A DNA stretch of 64,000 nucleotides, taken from contig DBTU01000031.1 of NCBI GenBank assembly GCA_002307215.1, positions 55,215 through 119,214 of the forward strand, given 5' to 3'. Position 1 is the first letter of the stretch. Each line of letters starts with the position of its first letter. Shown piece after piece: positions 60,990-64,000 of the stretch. Below the pieces are notes generated by a model. That model saw only the letters and a list, made by a program, of their open reading frames with translations, made no database searches and was not told where the DNA came from. A program made the translations under genes and the position numbers. This DNA comes from Lachnoclostridium sp. UBA1308. Its GTDB lineage: Bacteria > Bacillota > Clostridia > Lachnospirales > Lachnospiraceae.

Positions 60990-62081
60990 ATGAACAATAC
61001 ACTTACAATAAATTATAATAACAAGCCTGCATATGATATTATATTGGAACAAGGATTTGCAAAATTGGCAGAAAAGCTTGAACTATTGGGAATGAAGAAT
61101 CGAAGATTCATGATTATTTCTGACAGTAATGTCAGTAAACTTTATCTTACTGAGGTTAATCGGATACTATGTACAATTTCAAAAGAGGTCTATGATTATA
61201 CATTTCCTGCCGGTGAAACCAATAAGAATCTGGATACAGTAAGTAACTGTTATGAGAAGCTGATTCAGTTGAGCTTTGATCGTAATGATGTGCTGATTGC
61301 TCTTGGTGGCGGAGTGGTGGGAGACTTAACAGGATTTGTTGCTGCAACCTACTTACGAGGCGTAAGGTTTATACAGGTTCCGACTTCGTTATTAGCTATG
61401 GTTGATTCCAGTATCGGCGGAAAAACGGGAGTGGATTTTAAAGCCTATAAGAACATGGTGGGTGCTTTTCATCAACCCCAATTAGTATATATGAATCTGA
61501 GCACATTATTATCGTTATCAAACAGGGAATTTTTTTCAGGTATGGGCGAGATAATCAAGCATGGATTGATTAAGAATATAGAGTATTATGACTGGTTAAA
61601 GCTTCATCGGGAAGGTATCAGTCAGAGAAAATATGAAATCTTGAACGAGATGATTTGGCAGAGCTGCCTTATTAAGAAAAAGGTGGTAGAAGAAGATCCT
61701 AAGGAACAAGGAGAACGTGCCCTACTCAATTACGGACATACGATTGGACATTCGGTAGAAAAATTGATGAACTTTACCAGACTGCACGGCGAATGTGTAT
61801 GCATCGGTATGGCGGCCGCTTCCTATCTCTCTTTACAGCGTGGATATCTGACCTTGGAGCAATATCATGATATTATTAGTACAATAAGACTCTTTGAACA
61901 GCCGGTGACTGCGCAGGGATTGAATGTAGTGGAGATTTATGAAGTAACCAAGCTGGATAAGAAGATGGATTCAGATAAGATTCGATTTGTATTATTACAA
62001 GAGGTCGGTGATGCTGTGATCGATTCCACTGTATCTAAAGAGGAAATGTTAGCTGCTATCAGATCTATTATGGAAGGATAA
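60990..62081 (+). CDS. aroB: 3-dehydroquinate synthase
   Basis: Second step of the shikimate pathway. NAD-binding motif ALGGGVVGDLTGFVAATYLRGVRFIQVPTSLLAMVDSSIGGKTGVDF, zinc ligands in EIIKHGLI, GHTIGHSVE and LHGECVCIGM. Length 363 if begun at ATG 60990; the frame opens at 60945, where the ATG immediately follows AAGGAGG (too close), and no site precedes 60990. The start is therefore uncertain. A lone aroB inside the division/lipoprotein cluster is somewhat unusual; a recent insertion between divIVA and lspA is possible. Confidence 0.93.
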   Translation: MNNTLTINYNNKPAYDIILEQGFAKLAEKLELLGMKNRRFMIISDSNVSKLYLTEVNRILCTISKEVYDYTFPAGETNKNLDTVSNCYEKLIQLSFDRNDVLIALGGGVVGDLTGFVAATYLRGVRFIQVPTSLLAMVDSSIGGKTGVDFKAYKNMVGAFHQPQLVYMNLSTLLSLSNREFFSGMGEIIKHGLIKNIEYYDWLKLHREGISQRKYEILNEMIWQSCLIKKKVVEEDPKEQGERALLNYGHTIGHSVEKLMNFTRLHGECVCIGMAAASYLSLQRGYLTLEQYHDIISTIRLFEQPVTAQGLNVVEIYEVTKLDKKMDSDKIRFVLLQEVGDAVIDSTVSKEEMLAAIRSIMEG

Positions 62082-62091
62082 GGGAGGTTTT

Positions 62092-62685
62092 ATGAAAGAA
62101 CGTATTAAACATTTAATCTTAGTAATTATTCTGGTCGTTATTGATCAGGTAACAAAATATTTGGTAAGAACATCAATGGACAAACCGATTATTATTATAC
62201 CTAATGTTTTAAGCCTTGAAAACATAAGAAATACAGGAGCTGCTTGGGGGATCTTAAAAGACAGCGGTTATTTTTTACGTATTTTCACATTGATACTTTT
62301 GTTCATTATCATTTATTTATACTTTAAAATACCGGCAGGTAAGAGATTTAGAATCATAAAAATTCTCACTTTATTTATGATGGCCGGTGCAATCGGTAAT
62401 TTGATTGATCGTTTCTTCCTTGGCTATGTTGTTGATTTCATCTATTTTGAAATCATAGATTTTCCGTTGTTCAATTTTGCTGACAGTTGTCTAACCGTAT
62501 CTTGTATTATATTATTTCTTCTTGCGTTATTTTATTATAAGGACGATGATTTTGCATTTCTTGAAAAGATATTCCATTGGAAGAAGAGAGATAATAGTCC
62601 GAAGACTGACAATGAGGTTGAAATTTCTGTAGATTCGAAGGAAAAGATGGATTTGACCGAATCAGAGAAGGAATCGAAGGAATAA
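62092..62685 (+). CDS. lspA: Lipoprotein signal peptidase (signal peptidase II)
   Basis: Removes signal peptides from prolipoproteins such as those at 18.7 and 54.6 kb. 197 residues with four membrane segments. Catalytic Asp106 (GNLIDR) and Asp131 (FNFADS) are present, with NTGAAWG near 47. Residues after about 150 form a charged cytoplasmic tail of 45 residues (KKRDNSPKTDNEVEISVDSKEKMDLTESEKESKE), longer than usual. GGGAGG precedes the ATG; rluD-type follows 6 bases after. Confidence 0.95.
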   Translation: MKERIKHLILVIILVVIDQVTKYLVRTSMDKPIIIIPNVLSLENIRNTGAAWGILKDSGYFLRIFTLILLFIIIYLYFKIPAGKRFRIIKILTLFMMAGAIGNLIDRFFLGYVVDFIYFEIIDFPLFNFADSCLTVSCIILFLLALFYYKDDDFAFLEKIFHWKKRDNSPKTDNEVEISVDSKEKMDLTESEKESKE

Positions 62686-62690
62686 TCAGA

Positions 62691-63866
62691 ATGATGAAAG
62701 GATCACAATATCCGATGGATGATGAATTATGGAAAAAAAACAAACAGGATATTGATAAGTCGGAAATTGATGAACCGGAACTGAATGAATCGGAACTTGA
62801 TGAGTCGGAACTGAATAAGTCGGAAATTGATGAACCGGAACTTGATGAGTCGGAACTGAATGAATCGGAAACTGATGAATCGGAACTTGATGAGTCGGAA
62901 CTGAATGAGTCGGAACTTGATGAGTCGGATATAGATAAACAGGAACAAATCCTGGAGTTTTCAGTGAAAGAGGAGCATCATGGTATTCGGATTGATAAAT
63001 ATCTTTCTGATATTCAGACAGAATTGTCAAGAACCTATATTCAGAGGTTGATTGAAGAAGGCAAGATATTCATGGATCATTTATCTGTGAAAGCAAATAC
63101 AAAGGTTAAATCAGCATCAAGTATCGTTATTCTTCTTCCGAAACCGAAAGAATTAGAAATAATTGCTCAGGATATCCCGCTGGATATTATATTTGAAGAT
63201 AAGGATATAATTATTATAAATAAACATAAGGGACTGGTGGTACATCCCGGAGCCGGTCACACAGAGGGTACACTTGTCAATGCGTTGCTATTTCACTGCA
63301 GAGGGGAATTGTCCGGAATTAACGGTGTCCTTCGTCCCGGAATTGTACATCGTATTGACAGAGATACCACCGGTGTTATTGTAGTTTGTAAAAATGATAA
63401 GGCGCACCAGTTCATAGCAGAACAATTAAAAGTACATTCCATTACACGCAAATATCAGGCTATCGTATATCATACTTTTAAGACGGAAAGCGGAAGAGTG
63501 GAAGCTCCGATCGGTAGGGATTTAAAAGACCGAAAGAAAATGGCAGTTAATCATAAAAACGGTAAATTCGCTGCCACAAATTATCGAGTGCTGGAAAATC
63601 TTCATAGTCGCTTTGCCTACATTGAGTGTTCGCTCGAAACCGGCAGAACACATCAAATCAGAGTTCATATGGCAAGTATTCATCATCCTTTAATCGGTGA
63701 TACGGTTTATGGACCGGCAAAGGATCCCTTTCTCCTGGAAGGACAAGCACTTCATGCTGCAGTATTAGGCTTCATACATCCGACCACCAAAGAATACGTT
63801 GAATTTCATGCACCGCTTCCGGCTTATTTTAGCAAAATGTTAGATAAATTACGGGATAAGGGGTAA
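62691..63866 (+). CDS. RluD-type pseudouridine synthase with acidic pentad-repeat head
   Basis: 391 residues. Residues about 22-81 are 12 pentads of pattern [DN]-[EK]-[SP]-E-[LIT]. An S4 domain follows (GIRIDKYLSDIQTELSRTYIQRLIEEGKI, about 98-126). The catalytic domain contains HRIDRDTTGVIVV, where Asp223 is the nucleophile (usual motif RLDxxTSG), and ETGRTHQIRVHM, GDTVYG. It is the RluA/RluD family, which modifies 23S rRNA; the exact site cannot be told. Family members normally begin at the S4 domain, so the 80-residue head is extra. Starts 6 bases after lspA, behind AAGGAA. Confidence 0.93.
   Translation: MMKGSQYPMDDELWKKNKQDIDKSEIDEPELNESELDESELNKSEIDEPELDESELNESETDESELDESELNESELDESDIDKQEQILEFSVKEEHHGIRIDKYLSDIQTELSRTYIQRLIEEGKIFMDHLSVKANTKVKSASSIVILLPKPKELEIIAQDIPLDIIFEDKDIIIINKHKGLVVHPGAGHTEGTLVNALLFHCRGELSGINGVLRPGIVHRIDRDTTGVIVVCKNDKAHQFIAEQLKVHSITRKYQAIVYHTFKTESGRVEAPIGRDLKDRKKMAVNHKNGKFAATNYRVLENLHSRFAYIECSLETGRTHQIRVHMASIHHPLIGDTVYGPAKDPFLLEGQALHAAVLGFIHPTTKEYVEFHAPLPAYFSKMLDKLRDKG
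62754..62933 (+). repeat. 15-bp tandem repeats (12 units) in the pseudouridine synthase gene
   Basis: Twelve in-frame 15-bp units (for example GATGAGTCGGAACTT) encode acidic pentads such as DESEL and NESEL. Units differ mainly at the first, second and last codons, and higher-order doublets are visible (DEPEL-x, DESEL-NESEL), which points to repeated slippage plus selection for the E-rich coding frame. Confidence 0.95.
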
Positions 63867-63871
63867 TTTCA

Positions 63872-64000
63872 TTGAAAAGAAAAGCGATAGAAGAATTGAT
63901 ACAATGGAAGGAAATAAATAATAGAACACCTATCCTGTTAACCGGTGCAAAAGGCGTGGGCAAAACATATCTGGCATATGATTTTGCTAAGGCCTTTTTT
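63872..64000 (+). CDS. AAA-family ATP-binding protein, 5' part (cut by window end)
   Basis: Forty-three codons are visible. Starting at TTG 63872 behind AAGGGG (63858-63863), the product runs MKRKAIEELIQWKE, then PILLTGAKGVGKTYLAYDFAKAFF, with a Walker A GAKGVGKT. The start resembles the AAA_14/DUF4143 group of ATPases. The rest lies beyond the window. Confidence 0.7.
   Translation, partial: MKRKAIEELIQWKEINNRTPILLTGAKGVGKTYLAYDFAKAFF

Noticed and set aside
62686..63030. Antisense frames opposite the pentad repeat
   Set aside because: Shadows of the 15-bp repeat; no promoter or ribosome-binding site.

Overview
The window is a chromosomal segment of a low-GC, endospore-forming anaerobic Firmicute. 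Gene content and order point to the Lachnospiraceae / Clostridium phytofermentans-type Clostridia: spoIVA is present, sigma-A promoters and AAGGAGG ribosome-binding sites are strong, TTG and GTG starts are common, and the rnc-smc-ftsY, ylxM-ffh-rpsP-khpA-rimM-trmD-rplS-lepB-rbgA-rnhB, der-plsY-gpsA-spoIVA, mutS-mutL-miaA, radC-mreBCD-pbp2-minCDE-rodA and yggS-sepF-ylmH-divIVA-lspA-rluD runs are all conserved. The genus assignment is inference. Every gene but one (a DUF378 protein at 56.3 kb) is on the + strand. I saw no rRNA, tRNA, CRISPR array, transposase or phage gene.

Layout. 0.3-5.8 kb: rnc, smc, ftsY. 5.9-9.3 kb: catabolic-type threonine deaminase, recA with a LexA-type box on its promoter, recX. 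9.5-13.2 kb: a biotin-dependent carboxyltransferase cluster (CT subunit, OadG-like anchor, biotin carrier, OadA/PycB-like 5S subunit) with no OadB-type membrane decarboxylase, so it looks more like a transcarboxylase than a complete sodium pump. 13.5-17.4 kb: SRP and ribosome-maturation operon starting with ylxM, whose Shine-Dalgarno lies in a perfect 13-bp hairpin. 17.4-20.9 kb: an accessory island splitting trmD from rplS, bounded by two large cloverleaf-like palindromic elements and carrying an unknown protein, a lipoprotein, a VOC protein and a frameshifted histidine phosphatase. 21-30 kb: rplS to gpsA housekeeping genes, including an RbgA with a 39-unit Lys-Asp tail. 30-36.6 kb: inositol-phosphatase family, spoIVA, twin covarying hairpins, a secreted SH3/NlpC-P60 hydrolase, a membrane-anchored MutS-like ATPase, rnhA. 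37-44.6 kb: mutS, mutL, miaA, a methionine gamma-lyase family protein, DUF4321. 44.7-55.6 kb: radC, the elongasome (mreBCD, a 950-residue PBP2, rodA), minCDE, mgsA and a DD-carboxypeptidase. 55.7-64 kb: small P-loop protein, DUF378, HlyD-like protein, yggS, sepF, ylmH, divIVA, aroB, lspA, an RluD-type synthase with acidic pentad repeats, and the start of an AAA ATPase cut by the window end.

The core genes cover four connected jobs: protein targeting and ribosome assembly (ffh, ftsY, lepB, lspA, rbgA, rimM, trmD, rplS, der); genome maintenance (smc, recA, recX, mutS, mutL, rnhA, rnhB, radC); cell shape and division (mreBCD, pbp2, rodA, minCDE, sepF, divIVA); and central or stress metabolism (threonine deaminase, carboxyltransferase cluster, plsY/gpsA, mgsA, aroB).

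Most unusual items: the palindrome-bounded island between trmD and rplS; two unrelated in-frame repeat expansions in ribosome-related genes (rbgA tail, rluD head); the twin hairpins with compensatory base changes after spoIVA; the hairpin over the ylxM ribosome-binding site; and the carboxyltransferase cluster without its beta subunit. No wholly new system is proven; the island is the best candidate.
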